Shown: positions 44,709 through 55,122 of the stretch, piece by piece
Numbering within the stretch: the stretch's first letter is position 1
Layout of the letters: each line of letters opens with the position of its first letter
From: CAVQMC01 sp963713505
GTDB lineage: Bacteria > Bacteroidota > Ignavibacteria > Ignavibacteriales > Ignavibacteriaceae
Length of the DNA stretch: 64,000 bases
Direction: 5' to 3'
NCBI GenBank assembly: GCA_963713505.1
Contig: CAVQMC010000011.1
Coordinates: 186,001-250,000, forward strand
The notes under the pieces: generated by a model
What the model was told of the DNA's origin: nothing
The model's database searches: none
The model's input: the letters and a program-made list of their open reading frames with translations, nothing else
Made by a program: the position numbers and the translations under genes

Positions 44709-45197
44709 TTATCTCCTCCCGTTATTTGAGCCTCTGCTCCCGTTATTGTTGCGTGCACTGCCGTTATTATTAGAACCACTTGAACGGGTATTATTTGATG
44801 AAGAACTATGAACGGAAGTTCCACTACTGCCGGAATTTGAAGTACTGGTATTTGAATCGGATGATCCGGGATTATTATCCCCATTTCTTGTTGGCGGCGG
44901 AGTATTAATAATAGGCCGATTTTCAGTTGTACCTCTTCCACCATCAGTATTTCTTATTGAAGAAATTTCTGAATCGCGATCACTTGACGGAACAGTAGAT
45001 CGAGTTGGAGCTGTATACAGCCACCAAGGATAATCATAAAAATAATTATACCCCCCGTAATAATCCTCAGTGTAATAACCGTCGTCAGCAACATAATCCG
45101 ATGAATTTGAATCCGGTGTCCAAAGTACAGTATAACAACCCGGCAATAGCAGAATAAATGCTGATAATATTATTATATTTTTTATTAGTGTTTTCAT
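44709..45197 (-). CDS. Tyrosine- and Ser/Asn-rich low-complexity lipoprotein
   Basis: A 162-residue lipoprotein: signal IIILSAFILLLPGC with lipobox Cys at about residue 21, then a tyrosine/tryptophan-rich patch (YYTEDYYGGYNYFYDYPWWL), then a long Ser/Asn/Gly/Arg low-complexity tail (SGSSGTSVHSSSSNN, ending GSRGSNNGRR). GGAGATAATTAAA precedes the ATG. It shares the Cys-Tyr-Thr lipid-attachment site and aromatic patch with the next gene upstream, so the two look like diverged copies. No function is recognised; a surface-exposed flexible protein is likely. Confidence 0.7.
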   Translation of the reverse strand: MKTLIKNIIILSAFILLLPGCYTVLWTPDSNSSDYVADDGYYTEDYYGGYNYFYDYPWWLYTAPTRSTVPSSDRDSEISSIRNTDGGRGTTENRPIINTPPPTRNGDNNPGSSDSNTSTSNSGSSGTSVHSSSSNNTRSSGSNNNGSARNNNGSRGSNNGRR

Positions 45198-45202
45198 TTT
45201 AA

Positions 45203-46281
45203 TTATCTCCTGCTTGAACCGCTGCTTCTGCTGCCACCGCTTCTTCCGCTGCTGCCGGAAGATCTAGGCGGAGGTGAAGAGCTTCTGTTTGGTGAACCGT
45301 AACTTCTCGGTGTATAGTGTCCTGAGGAAGACCGCGGTGTATTATAATGTCTGGTATTATTTGAATGTTCTCTTGGCCTGTAATTATTTTCATTCCTTTT
45401 GTAAGTACGGCTTCCTTCATTCTTTCTAGTATTATTTCTGTTATACGGATTATAGTTTTGACTTCTTTCTATTGCTTTTCTTTCTGTATACCTTTCATAA
45501 TATCTTTTCATTTTTTCACGGAACAATCTATCTCTTTCACTTAAAGCCCTTTTTTCTCTAACATTATTGCTTCTTGATCCTGAATTGCTTCTAACAGTTC
45601 CTTTTGTACTTGTTCTGCCGTCTCTGGTAATAATAGTTCTTCCATCGTTTCTATCTCTTGTTCTTTCAGTTAAAACTGATTTTCCAACTCGGTCTACCAC
45701 CGCCTCTAACAACAGGACTGCGGCCGCCGGAGTTTCTTAATCCGTCATTATTTCTTAAACCGATTCTGCCTTTTGTTCTATCCGGTCTTGAGTAAACATA
45801 ATCGTAATATCCGTAATAATTATTCGGGTAGTATAATATGGATTGTAAAAATAACTATAGTAAAATGATGAGTAATAAGGATAATACCAATAAGAGCCGC
45901 ACCAGTAAAATGGATTCCAGCAGTAATAATCATAAGGATAATAACCGCCGAATGTTAATCCGAAATAATATGAATTATATCCCCAATACGGTCTATTATA
46001 ATAAAATGGTGAATATCCATAAGAGTTATAATTATATCATTATCATACCCATTATCCATATCACCATCTCTCAATGGGTCATTATAATCATACAGCGAAT
46101 CGTAAGGGGAAGCGTAATAATTGGTATCCGTAGTATCATGGTAATCATAATATTCATCATTATTATTATCATAAGTATAGGATTGATCCGTATCCCGCAT
46201 GGCAACTTGAGTATAACAGCCGCTTAAAATTAAAACTGTTGTAAAAACTAAAATTACTGGTAATATTTTTTTTAATTTCAT
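45203..46281 (-). CDS. Tyrosine/tryptophan-rich lipoprotein (several frame breaks)
   Basis: Four pieces in three frames give one gene. Start 46281 has GCGGAGGCGG before it. First comes a lipoprotein signal (LVFTTVLILSGCYTQVAM) and an acidic, Tyr-rich part to DMDNGYDND. Then comes a Tyr/Trp repeat region (YNSYGYSPFYYNRPYWGY, YYPYDYYCWNPFYWCGSY, YYPNNYYGYYDYVYSRP). After RTKGRIGLRNNDGLRNSG follows the basic Arg/Ser/Asn-rich tail (from RVGKSVLTERTRDRNDG to SGSSRR). Breaks lie near 46035, 45834 and 45700. The total length would be about 358 residues. Function unknown. Confidence 0.6.
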
Positions 46282-46491
46282 GATCCGCCTCCGCTTTCGC
46301 TTTAAAATCCACTATAATATGGGCAAAAACCGCGCCTAAAAAAAGACCATAATTTTTATAATTTAATAAATTTATTTTCAGGCTGGGAAAATGTGTTGTA
46401 TAATAAAATATACTAACTTGTATACTTTATACCACAAAAGTGTGCAAAATGTCCCCCAATGTTGATAAATATTGATTTAAACTACAAGAGA

Positions 46492-47263
46492 TTAAAAAAT
46501 GCTTTTTATGTATTCTATTTTTAATGCGCGGTCCGCTGCGCCCGGGCTCCACTTTTTATTATCAAGTAAATCTCTTAAGATCTAATCCAATCGTAAAACC
46601 TTGACCTAAAGCCCATCTTAATCCCATATTTAAATAACCATTGCCTTTTCCGTAATTGCCGCTTTTATTATCATTAAATGCAAAGTTATATTCTCCAACT
46701 AAAGAAACCGTTGAACCGATTGTTTTTTCAAATCCAATATAAAGATTTAAAAAATTGTCGCCGTCTTTGCTTTCTAAGGAATAATTAACAGTTCCGTGTA
46801 AACTCAAATATCCTAAGAATTCAAAATTTTTACTTACAGCAGCATAAAATCCCGGTGATTTAATTGCATATCTGCTTGATGAATCGAAATATTCTCCTTT
46901 TCCTTGTGAATCAAATCCGAGAGCAAATGCAGGAATTGTTATTGATTCATCCCATAATCTGAAGCGAAAATTAACTCCTGGAAGTTTGTACCATTGAGGA
47001 TCTCCCGAACCAATAATATTGGCACCGCCGTATGATATACCAAAACTAATATTATCAAAAGCGCCGACTTCTAATTTTTCAATTACAACTCCGTAAGGCA
47101 TAATATCTGTAGTTGCTCCAACGTAACCTTTTTCCAAAATTCCGGCAGTCGGCATATCAATTAAAGTTCGATATTCAAATTTTGCGCTTTCGCCTGCAGT
47201 TCCTTGTCCGTAAACAAATGAACTAAGGGATAGAAAAATCATAAAAAGAAATATTTTCTTCAT
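46492..47263 (-). CDS. Outer membrane beta-barrel protein of unknown function (one frame break)
   Basis: Signal peptide (FLFMIFLSLSSFVYGQ), then alternating barrel-like strands (GYVGATTDIMPYGVVIEKL, NISFGISYGGANIIG, VNFRFRLWDES, PAFALGFDSQG, GFYAAVSKNFEF). The frame as written ends at 46562 with LDLKRFT. Removing one A in TTAAGAG near 46580 extends it to LDLRDLLDNKKWSPGAADRA then LKIEYIKSIF, giving 256 residues and a C-terminal Phe, as expected of a barrel. It resembles YjbH-like or related barrel proteins only loosely. It is upstream of the lipoprotein genes on the same strand, with 210 bases between, in which I see no firm element. Confidence 0.65.
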
Positions 47264-47355
47264 ATTTCCTCAACTAAGACATTTTTTTAATTTCGTCATA
47301 TAAAAAATAATAATATTTAATTAAAGATGTTAGCTTATTTTATTTAAATTGTTTT

Positions 47356-47742
47356 TTATGCTGAATTGGGGTAAATCTCTATATCTATTGAAGTTGGCAA
47401 TAATGAGAACCTAGATTTTGCTAATATTTCTATTTTCCCGGTTAAATTTTTTGCCCTTATTGTGATTTCTCCCTTGTATTTCCATTTTTATTTAATAATT
47501 TCTACTAAATCTTTACCCTGCGTTATTTCGAATTTGCAGTATGTATTTCTAAAAGGAATTTCCCAGCCGAAAGCGTTAACAGGAATGCATTCAATTTTTA
47601 CAGTCGATTTGTAATCAGCAAAAAGTTCTTTTGGAGTTACTTTGTAAGTTACTTCGTAAATATTCAAAAGATAATTGTAAGAAAATAAAATCCCGATTAA
47701 TACAATTAAAATTAATACGATTAAAATTTTTGTTCTCCTCAT
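47356..47742 (-). pseudogene. Small membrane-anchored Ig-like protein interrupted by an in-frame TAA
   Basis: N-terminal membrane helix (ILIVLILIVLIGILFSYNYL), then a beta-sandwich part (VTPKELFADYKSTVKIECIP, WEIPFRNTYCKFEI, GKDLVEIIK) up to TAA at 47488-47490. Beyond this stop the same frame continues with KWKYKGEITIRAKNLTGKIE and SRFSLLPTSIDIEIYPNSA, a plausible end of the same Ig-like domain, to 47356. So it is either a nonsense-interrupted gene or carries two compensating base errors near the stop. No function is recognised. Confidence 0.5.
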
Positions 47743-47771
47743 TTAAAATAATTTTTCATTCTGATAAGAAA

Positions 47772-48690
47772 TTATTTGGAAAGAGATCTTTTGAACTTGA
47801 GGATTTCATTTTTCATGTTATTTATTATTTGATTCACAACTTTATCCGGCACTCCGTCATAATGTTTAGTTTTTAGTCTCATATCGCATTGATCATTTAC
47901 ATAATCGATAACAATAAATTTATTTTCAGGTGTCAGGACAATTTCAGTTGAAAAAAAATCCAGTTCTGTAATATCGGCAATTTTTTTGATTAATCTTTTT
48001 AAAGGTTTTAAATTAAATTTTTCAATTTGTTCCTGAGTTAATTCAGTATAAATATGAGTTTGATCATCCCACCAAACCGGAATTGGTTTTCCGAATGCCC
48101 AGAAGCAGCGGAACCATGCTCTATGGTGATCAATTATTAATGGATAAATTTTTTCCTGCAGCGAGATATTTGTCGTCTGAATTAAAAACACGTTCTTCCA
48201 GGACTTCCTTTAATGATTCCGCACCGGTTACTACTCCAATCCCTCCGCCTGTGTTGTAGCAGGGTTTTATAATAAACGGCCTTCCCAATATAGATAAATC
48301 TTCTACGGAAATATAAATATCTTCTTCTTCGCTGTGAGGCGGAATTATTATGGAATGCGGAACATTTAATCCGGCTGTAATAAATTCAAGATGCATGCTT
48401 GCTTTGTCTATTGCATGTTCAACATTTTTATAAGGATTAAATATTCTGCATTTTCTTCTTGTTAAAATTTTTGCGAGTTCTTCAAAATCTTCATCAACAT
48501 CAGAAGCACGATCGAGGTAAAAGTTGAAAGCAATTTTTCTATTACTAATTTCATCCGTTACTTCATGGACATTATGTTCTTTAATTATATAAGTGGAAAG
48601 TCCTGCGGAATGAAGAGTCCTTTCCATAATTCCGATAAAATCATCGTCATATTCCCATTCAAAGGCAATTCCAAGGTCAAATATTTCCAT
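47772..48690 (-). CDS. ATP-grasp-type ligase-like protein (one frame break)
   Basis: 305 residues when one extra base near 48155-48165 is ignored (SDDKYL then LQEKIYPLIIDHHRAWFRCF). Middle and C-terminal features fit an ATP-grasp fold: SILGRPFIIKPCYNTGGGIGV (ATP-binding lysine and glycine loop) and FFSTEIVLTPENKFIVIDYV (metal-binding E/D-N/D strand, then VNDQCDMR). The N-terminus (FDLGIAFEWEYDDDFIG) carries a small Rossmann-like domain. Substrate unknown; no amino-acid ligase or RimK paralogue can be named. It is downstream of the divergent TPR gene's promoter region and before the Ig-like gene, 29 bases apart. Confidence 0.65.
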
Positions 48691-48891
48691 TACGATTTTT
48701 AACTTTTTTGTAAAAGTTTAGTATATTTTTAATCGAAAGCATAATTAATCTATATTTAATAATCAAATAACTAATTATTAAATTTGCAATGTGAGAAAAT
48801 TATTACTGCTTTTATTTATTAAATAATAAGGTATATTTCTAATTATTCTAAATTCGTATTTTTAATTTATCTTTAAAATCCCATTTCATTT

Positions 48892-50722
48892 ATGACAAAA
48901 ACTAATTTAACGATTATTATAATACTAATCGGATTATATTTAGCAGGATGTTCGTCTGTAGAAGAAACTGCTGAAAAATCAAATGAAAAAAAAGTTTATA
49001 ATCAAGCAATGAGTTTGTCTGCTCAAGAAAGACACGAGCAGGCAATGGATCATTTTGTAACCGGAACTATTGATGAAGTAAATGAAGATTATCCATCAGC
49101 TATTTTAGAGTTTCAAGATGCATTAAGGTTCGAACAGACTTCCGGAATTTATTATGCATTAGCTAAAAATTATTTCTATTTAGATAAAATTCCGTTCGCG
49201 CTTCAGAATGCAAACAAATCTTTAGAATTGGACTCAAGCAATGTAGATTATTATTATTTGCTGTCGGATATTTTATCTTCCGCCAGTCAATTTGATTCTG
49301 CAGCAGTTGTTCTGAATAAATTAATTAAGTTAGATTCAACACAGGCAAATGCTTATTATAAACTTGCAAGGATTTATGAAAATTCAAAACCTTTACAGGC
49401 AATTGAAATTTATGAAAAGCTTACTGATGTGATTGGTCCCGAATGGAATGTCCTCATTCATGTCGGCGAACTTTACGATAAAATGGGTAAACTGGATAAA
49501 GCTGCAAATTCAATAAAACAACTGCTTACAATTGATCCGGGAAATACTTCTTTAGAAAAACTGCTTGCTCAGTATTATGAAAGAGATAAAAAATACGATG
49601 ATGCTTTAAAAATTCTTGATGAAATTTTGGAATTGAATCCGGATGATCTTGATGCAAGACAGCAGAAAGCTCAAGTTTATTTAGATCAAAATGATTGGGA
49701 ATCTGCTTCCAAAGAATATTCTTATATATTAAACCAGCCTAAAGTTCCTCTCGATGCAAAAATAAGAATTGGTGTTTCATATTTTAATGAAGCACTAAAG
49801 GACAGTTCTTTATTTCCAATTGCGGAGAAGTTTTTTCAATGACATGGATAAAGATACTCTCGATTGGCGTGTTAAAATGTATCTCGGTGCAATTGCATTA
49901 AGTCAGAATCAGGATTCAGCTGCAATACATAATTTTGAACAAGTTACAAAAATGGCAAGCTGGAATGTTCAGGCATGGATCAGATTAGGCGGCTTATATT
50001 TTGATAATCAAAAATATCATGAATCAGTTAAAGTAATGCAGGAAGCAATAAAATCTTTTCCCGAAGATTTTACCGTGAATTTAATTTTAGGTTTGGCTCT
50101 GGATCAATCGGATAAGCACGAAGACGCAACTGCATATTTAAAGAAAGCAGTCGATTTAAATCCAAATGATATAACAGCGCTTTCTGCATATGGCTACAAT
50201 TTAAATGAAATCAAAAAACCAAAAGAAGCTATTGAATATTTAAAGAAAGCATTAGTTATAAAACCGGATGACGTAAACTTGCTCGGGACTTTAGGATTAA
50301 TATATAATGCGCAGAAAATGTATACCGAATGCGACAGCGTTTATGAAAAAGCACTGGAATTAGATTCTTCAAATGCTTTGGTAAATAATAATTATGCTTA
50401 TTCATTATCTGTAAGAGGTAAAGATCTTAACAGAGCATTAAATATGGTTAATCTTGCTTTAAAAGCAGATTCCAATAATTCTTCATACTTAGATACAAAA
50501 GGCTGGATATTTTATAAAATGAAAAATTATTCCGAAGCAAAGGAATATATAAATAAAGCTATTAAAAGCGGAGGAGAACGTGCGGAAATTTTAGAGCATT
50601 TAGGCGATGTTGAATTTATGATGGGGAAAAAAGAAACTGCTCAGGAACTCTGGAAAAAAGCTTACAATCTTGATTCAACAAACAATGAATTAAAACTAAA
50701 AATTGAAAAAGGTGAAATTTGA
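48892..50722 (+). CDS. TPR-repeat lipoprotein (one frame break)
   Basis: 609 residues when one extra T in the T6 run at 49832-49837 is ignored (IAEKFF then NDMDKDTLDW). It has a lipoprotein signal (TIIIILIGLYLAGCSS). More than ten TPR units run nearly end to end (AILEFQDALRFEQTSGIYYA, DALKILDEILELNPDDLDAR, AIEYLKKALVIKPDDVNLLG, ALNMVNLALKADSNNSSYLD). Such lipoproteins hold envelope complexes together; no partner can be named. It overlaps the next gene by four bases (TTGA), and the run continues through the EnvC-like and flippase genes. Confidence 0.8.
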
Positions 50723-51511
50723 GAAAAAATATTCTTTGGCTGTTAATAATTATTTCATCATTCGGCGTTTTTTATTTAAGCGGATGTGTACCTTCCAAAC
50801 CGACTGATGAAACTGAAATTTTACCTTCGGAAAGATTAATCAACAAACTTGAAGCAAATAGAAGAAGAATAAGAAATTTTGAGGGAACCGGAACTTTATC
50901 GGTTAAGTCAGATCAATTTGATAACAGTGCAACTTTCAGAATTGTTCTTGAAAAACCGGACTCTATGTATTTAACTATAATGGGACCATTCGGAGTAGAA
51001 CTTGCCCAGGCAATGGTTACAAAACAAAATTTTATTTTTTATGATGTTCTTCATAACACCGCATACAAAGGAAAAGTTAACAGCGAAATTTTAAAAGATA
51101 TCTTTAAGATTAATTTATCATTTCAAGAATTAATGGATGCATTTATTGGTTCGGTTAATTTGACAAGCCATTTATATAAACAGCCGGATAAAATACGAGG
51201 TTGACGGCGATAAATATGTTTTAACTTATATCGATTCTACAACAGAACAAAAAACAATTTACAAAGTTGATATTCGTCAGCTTGGAATTACAGATTATGT
51301 TATTGAAAATTCAAACGGTGATAAAATTCTGGAAGGGAAATATTCTAAGTTTGACATTTTGGAAAATGTTGCTGTTCCATATAAAATTGATATTGTAAAT
51401 TATGATCAGAACCAGCATGTTAGTATAAATTATAAAAGTATGGAAGCAAACAAATCTAATTTAGTTATTGATTTCAGCATACCGGACGATGCAACAATTA
51501 TAAAATGGTAA
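50719..51511 (+). CDS. DUF4292-like lipoprotein (LolA/LolB-like fold; one frame break)
   Basis: 263 residues when one extra A in the AAAA near 51190 is ignored (YKQPD then KYEVDGDKYVLTYID). It starts at a TTG that overlaps the TGA of the TPR gene, after AAAAAGGTG. Lipoprotein signal (IIISSFGVFYLSGCVPS), then NKLEANRRRIRNFEGTGTLS, FRIVLEKPDSMYLTIMGPFG and a C-terminal sheet ending in FSIPDDATIIKW. This is the layout of the Bacteroidota DUF4292 family, often next to an EnvC/M23 gene, and suggests binding of lipids or lipoproteins. The stop overlaps the next start by one base. Confidence 0.75.
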
Positions 51512-52771
51512 TGCGAGTGAAAGTTTTTTTTATTAACATTTTTAATTGCAGCAAATTTTATTTTTCCTCAGGGGAATCCTAAGATAAATGAAAAACAGGC
51601 AGAACTTACTAAAATTAAAAATGAAATTGCTTCATCTGGAAAATGAAATAAAAGAAAAATCTCATAAAGAAAAAGAATCAGCCGATCTCCTGGAAGTTTA
51701 CAACAAACAAAATTATTTGTTAAATAAGTTAATTAATAATCTAAAAGAAGAAGAAAGACAAAAGCAGCTCGCAATAAACAGAAGTGAACGGAAAATAGAA
51801 TCATTAAAAGATGATATTGAAGTTCTTAAGAAGAATTATGCAAAATATTTAATTGCCATTTACAAATACGGAAAAGTTGATGAATTATCAGGTATTATTG
51901 ATGCATCTTCAGTCGGACAAATGCTGCGTCGTTATAAATATCTTGCAGGAATTTTCGACCCACAGGGAAAAAGATCTCAATAAATTAAAAGATAAAATAG
52001 AAGAACTTAATAATGAAAAAATTGCTTTAAAAAAAGAAAAAGAAGCAAAGCAGCAATTGGTAAAAGAAAAACAAGGTGAAGAGAAAACATCTAGTTGCAA
52101 AATTAAATACCAGAAAAAAAATAATTGAAGATCTAAGAAAAGACAAAAAAGAATTAAGAAGTCAATTAGTACTTAAAAGAAAAGCAGAAACGCAGATAAA
52201 AGATTTAATAACAAACTTGGTTGAAGAAGAAGAAAGAAGAAAAAGGGAAGCGGAACTTTTAGTTAAAGAGAATTCAAAATCGCTAAAAAAAGAAAACAAA
52301 GGAATTGTTGATAATTCAAATGCAGCCGAAAATTATGATGTGGATTTATCAACAAACGGATTCGAATCATTTTCATCTTTAAAAGGAAAATTAAACTGGC
52401 CTGTTAGAAACGGGCATGTAGTAAGAAAGTTCGGTGAAAACCGGAACCAAAAATTAAATACAGTTACAATTAATTACGGTGTTGATATAAAAGTCCCATC
52501 CGAAGAAGAAGTTAAAGCCGTAGCAGACGGAGTAGTATCTGCAATAGAATTTATAGCCGGTTACGGCAGCGTAATAATTATTACACATAAAGGTGATTAC
52601 AGAACAGTCTACAGCCATCTTTCGGAAATTTATGTAAGTGAAGGGGACAAAGTAAAACGAGGGAAATTAATCGCCCGAGTTGGTGAAACTCTCGAAGGAA
52701 ATATTTTACATTTCGAAATTTGGAATTCCAGAATTAACCAAAACCCCGAAATTTGGCTGGTGAAAAAGTGA
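51511..52771 (+). CDS. EnvC-like murein hydrolase activator, degenerate M23 domain (four frame breaks)
   Basis: 418 residues when four extra bases are ignored: in the T8 run near 51525, near 51625, in CCC near 51960 and near 52090. After a signal peptide (FLLTFLIAANFIFPQ) comes a long coiled coil (NEIKEKSHKEKESADLLEVY, NLKEEERQKQLAINRSERKI, KIEELNNEKIALKKEKEAKQ). A C-terminal LytM/M23 domain follows (LNWPVRNGHVVRKFGENRNQ, INYGVDIKVP, YSHLSE, LHFEIWNS). The first zinc ligand is Asn (NYGVD instead of HxGxD), so the domain is probably non-catalytic and activates a cell-wall amidase, as EnvC does. It sits between the DUF4292 and flippase genes with overlapping ends. Confidence 0.8.
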
Positions 52772-54022
52772 TTAAAGGGGTTGTTTATTCTTTTAAACAA
52801 ATCTTACCTAATCTTGCATCGTTAACATTATCCGAAACTGATTGCGAGGGGTTTAAATTTTTTAGCTAATATTTTTATTGCTAGATTTTTTACTGTCTCC
52901 GATTTCGGAAAACTAGGATTTGTTACAAGCATTGTTGCCTACTTAGGATTATTTATAAATTTCGGATATGATATTTATGGAATAAGAGAAGTAGCAAAAG
53001 ATAAAACAAATAATGTTTTAGTAAATAATATTTTATCCGTAAAACTTTTTATGGGAATTTTAAGTTTTATTTTGGTTTTAATAACATCTGTATTTTTTAA
53101 AGATAATACTGAACTAATGCTTTATATTTTTTTTGGGATAACTTTAATTTCTTCTTCCTTAAATTTAAGCTGGTATTTTCAAGCAATCGAAAAAATGCAG
53201 AAAATATTAAGAGTAAGAAGCATTGGCAGTTTAATTTATTTTGCTTTAGTGATTTTATTTTCAATTATTTTTAAAGAGATTTTTATTATTCCCATTGGAT
53301 TAGTTGTTTCTCAAGTTTATGAGTTTTTAGCGTACAGTAATAATTTCCCTTTAGATTTAAAGCTATCATTTGATAAAATTTTTAATAAATCTAAAAGATT
53401 TATTTAAAGATACTTATCTACTGGGACTCTCATCATTTTTTATTTTGATTTACTACAACCTCGATATGGTAATGCTGGGATTTATGAAAAGCAATACTGA
53501 AGTGGGAATTTATAATTCTGCTTATAAAATATTTTTAATATTTATTATTCCTTTTCAGTTGATTTTAAATTCATACTTTCCTAAACTTTCACAAAACAAA
53601 CCATCAAAAGAATGAAAAATTTAAATCTTTGTTTAATAGTTATGCTTTAAGTCTTTTAATCTCCGGAATTATTTTTACAACAATTTTATATTTTTTTGCA
53701 GGGGATTTGGTTAACATAATTTTTGGGAATAAATATTCGGATGCATCCATTCCGCTTTCTATTTTAGCATTTAATGTTTTTGTAATTGGAATAAATATTA
53801 TTTTCGGAAATCCTTTAATTGCATGGGGAAAGACAAAAGAGATATTTGGCGGCAATATCTTTGGGCGCTGTAACAAATGTTATTTTAAATTTTATTTTGA
53901 TACCCAAATATTCATATAACGGAGCTGCATTTGCAACTTTACTTTCTGAAATAGCCGTTTTTATTGGGTTAATGGTTGCTTTTAATACTTATTACTTCAA
54001 AGCTGTTAAAAATAAAATATGA
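52768..54022 (+). CDS. Polysaccharide flippase (Wzx/MOP family; four frame breaks)
   Basis: 416 residues when four extra bases are ignored (near 52850-52866, 53391-53395, 53605 and 53855). GTG start overlaps the EnvC-like stop (GTGA). Conserved Wzx parts: ARFFTVSDFGKLGFVTSIVA, NFGYDIYGIREVAKDKT, LLGLSSFFILIYYNLDMVML, GIYNSAYKIF, GNPLIAWGKTKEIFGG and VILNFILIPKYSYNGAAFAT. About twelve membrane helices are predicted. It would move lipid-linked sugar units across the inner membrane. Its end overlaps glf by four bases, so it belongs with the galactofuranose genes. Confidence 0.8.
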
Positions 54023-55116
54023 AATACGATTATTTAATTGTCGGAGCCGGTTTTGCGGGTTCAGTAATGGCGGAGAGAATTGCATCGCAGCTAAATAAAA
54101 AAGTATTGATAGTTGAAAAGAGAAATCATATCGGCGGCAATGCATACGATGAATATGATGAACATGGAATTTTAGTCCATAAATACGGACCGCATATATT
54201 TCATACAAACAGTAAAAAAGTATTTGATTATTTATCACAATTTACTGAATGGAGAAAATACGAGCATAAGGTTTTAGCAAATTTAAATGGTGAGTTATAT
54301 CCAATTCCAATAAATAGAATTACAATAAATAAACTTTATAATTTGGATTTAAAATCTGAAAAAGAAGTATTAAATTATCTGGAAAAGATAAGAGAAAATA
54401 GAAATCCGATATTAAATTCAGAAGATATAATTGTAAATCAAGTTGGTTACGATTTATTTGAAAAGTTCTTTAAAAATTATACATATAAACAATGGTCATT
54501 AGAACCAAAAGAATTATCACCGCAGGTTTGCGGAAGGATTCCAATAAGAACAAATGAAGACTGCAGATATTTTTCGGATAAATATCAATTTATGCCGAAA
54601 GACGGTTACACAAAAATGTTTGAAAAAATGTTATCAAACAAAAACATAGAAGTTGTACTTAATCAGGATTATAAAAAAGTTATAAACGATATTAAATTTG
54701 ATAAAATGATTTACACAGGCCCAATAGATTATTATTTTGATTATGAATTCGGAAAACTGCCTTACAGATCAATTAGATTTGAGTTTGAGAATATTAAAAG
54801 GAAACAATACCAGGAAAGTGCACAAGTAAATCATGTTGATAAAGAGGTAGAATATACCAGAGTAATTGAATATAAAAATTTAACCGAACAAGAATCTGAA
54901 ACAACTTCAATATCAAGAGAATATCCACAAAAAAATGGCGAACCATTTTATCCAATTCCAAATGAAAAAAACAAATTGTTATATAAAAAATATAAAGATG
55001 AAACTGATAAATTAAATAATGTAATATTTTGCGGAAGATTGGCAGAATATCAATATTATAATATGGATCAAGTGGTAGGCAGGGCTTTGCAGATATTTTC
55101 AAGCTTAATTCAATAG
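54019..55116 (+). CDS. glf: UDP-galactopyranose mutase
   Basis: A 365-residue flavoenzyme that converts UDP-galactopyranose to UDP-galactofuranose. FAD motif YLIVGAGFAGSVMAERIA, then EKRNHIGGNAYDE, YGPHIFHT (conserved His), YTYKQWSLEPKELSPQVCGR (substrate Arg/Trp region), YTGPIDYYFDYEFGKLPYRS, YPIPNEKN and FCGRLAEYQYYNMDQVVGRA. The length is typical. ATG at 54019 overlaps the flippase TGA. Its presence means the surface polysaccharide contains galactofuranose. Confidence 0.96.
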   Translation: MKYDYLIVGAGFAGSVMAERIASQLNKKVLIVEKRNHIGGNAYDEYDEHGILVHKYGPHIFHTNSKKVFDYLSQFTEWRKYEHKVLANLNGELYPIPINRITINKLYNLDLKSEKEVLNYLEKIRENRNPILNSEDIIVNQVGYDLFEKFFKNYTYKQWSLEPKELSPQVCGRIPIRTNEDCRYFSDKYQFMPKDGYTKMFEKMLSNKNIEVVLNQDYKKVINDIKFDKMIYTGPIDYYFDYEFGKLPYRSIRFEFENIKRKQYQESAQVNHVDKEVEYTRVIEYKNLTEQESETTSISREYPQKNGEPFYPIPNEKNKLLYKKYKDETDKLNNVIFCGRLAEYQYYNMDQVVGRALQIFSSLIQ

Positions 55117-55122
55117 ATAAAT

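Noticed and set aside
46380..46440. Inverted GTATAA/TTATAC-type repeats upstream of the tyrosine-rich lipoprotein gene
   Set aside because: The matches are short and purely A/T, as expected by chance in this base composition.
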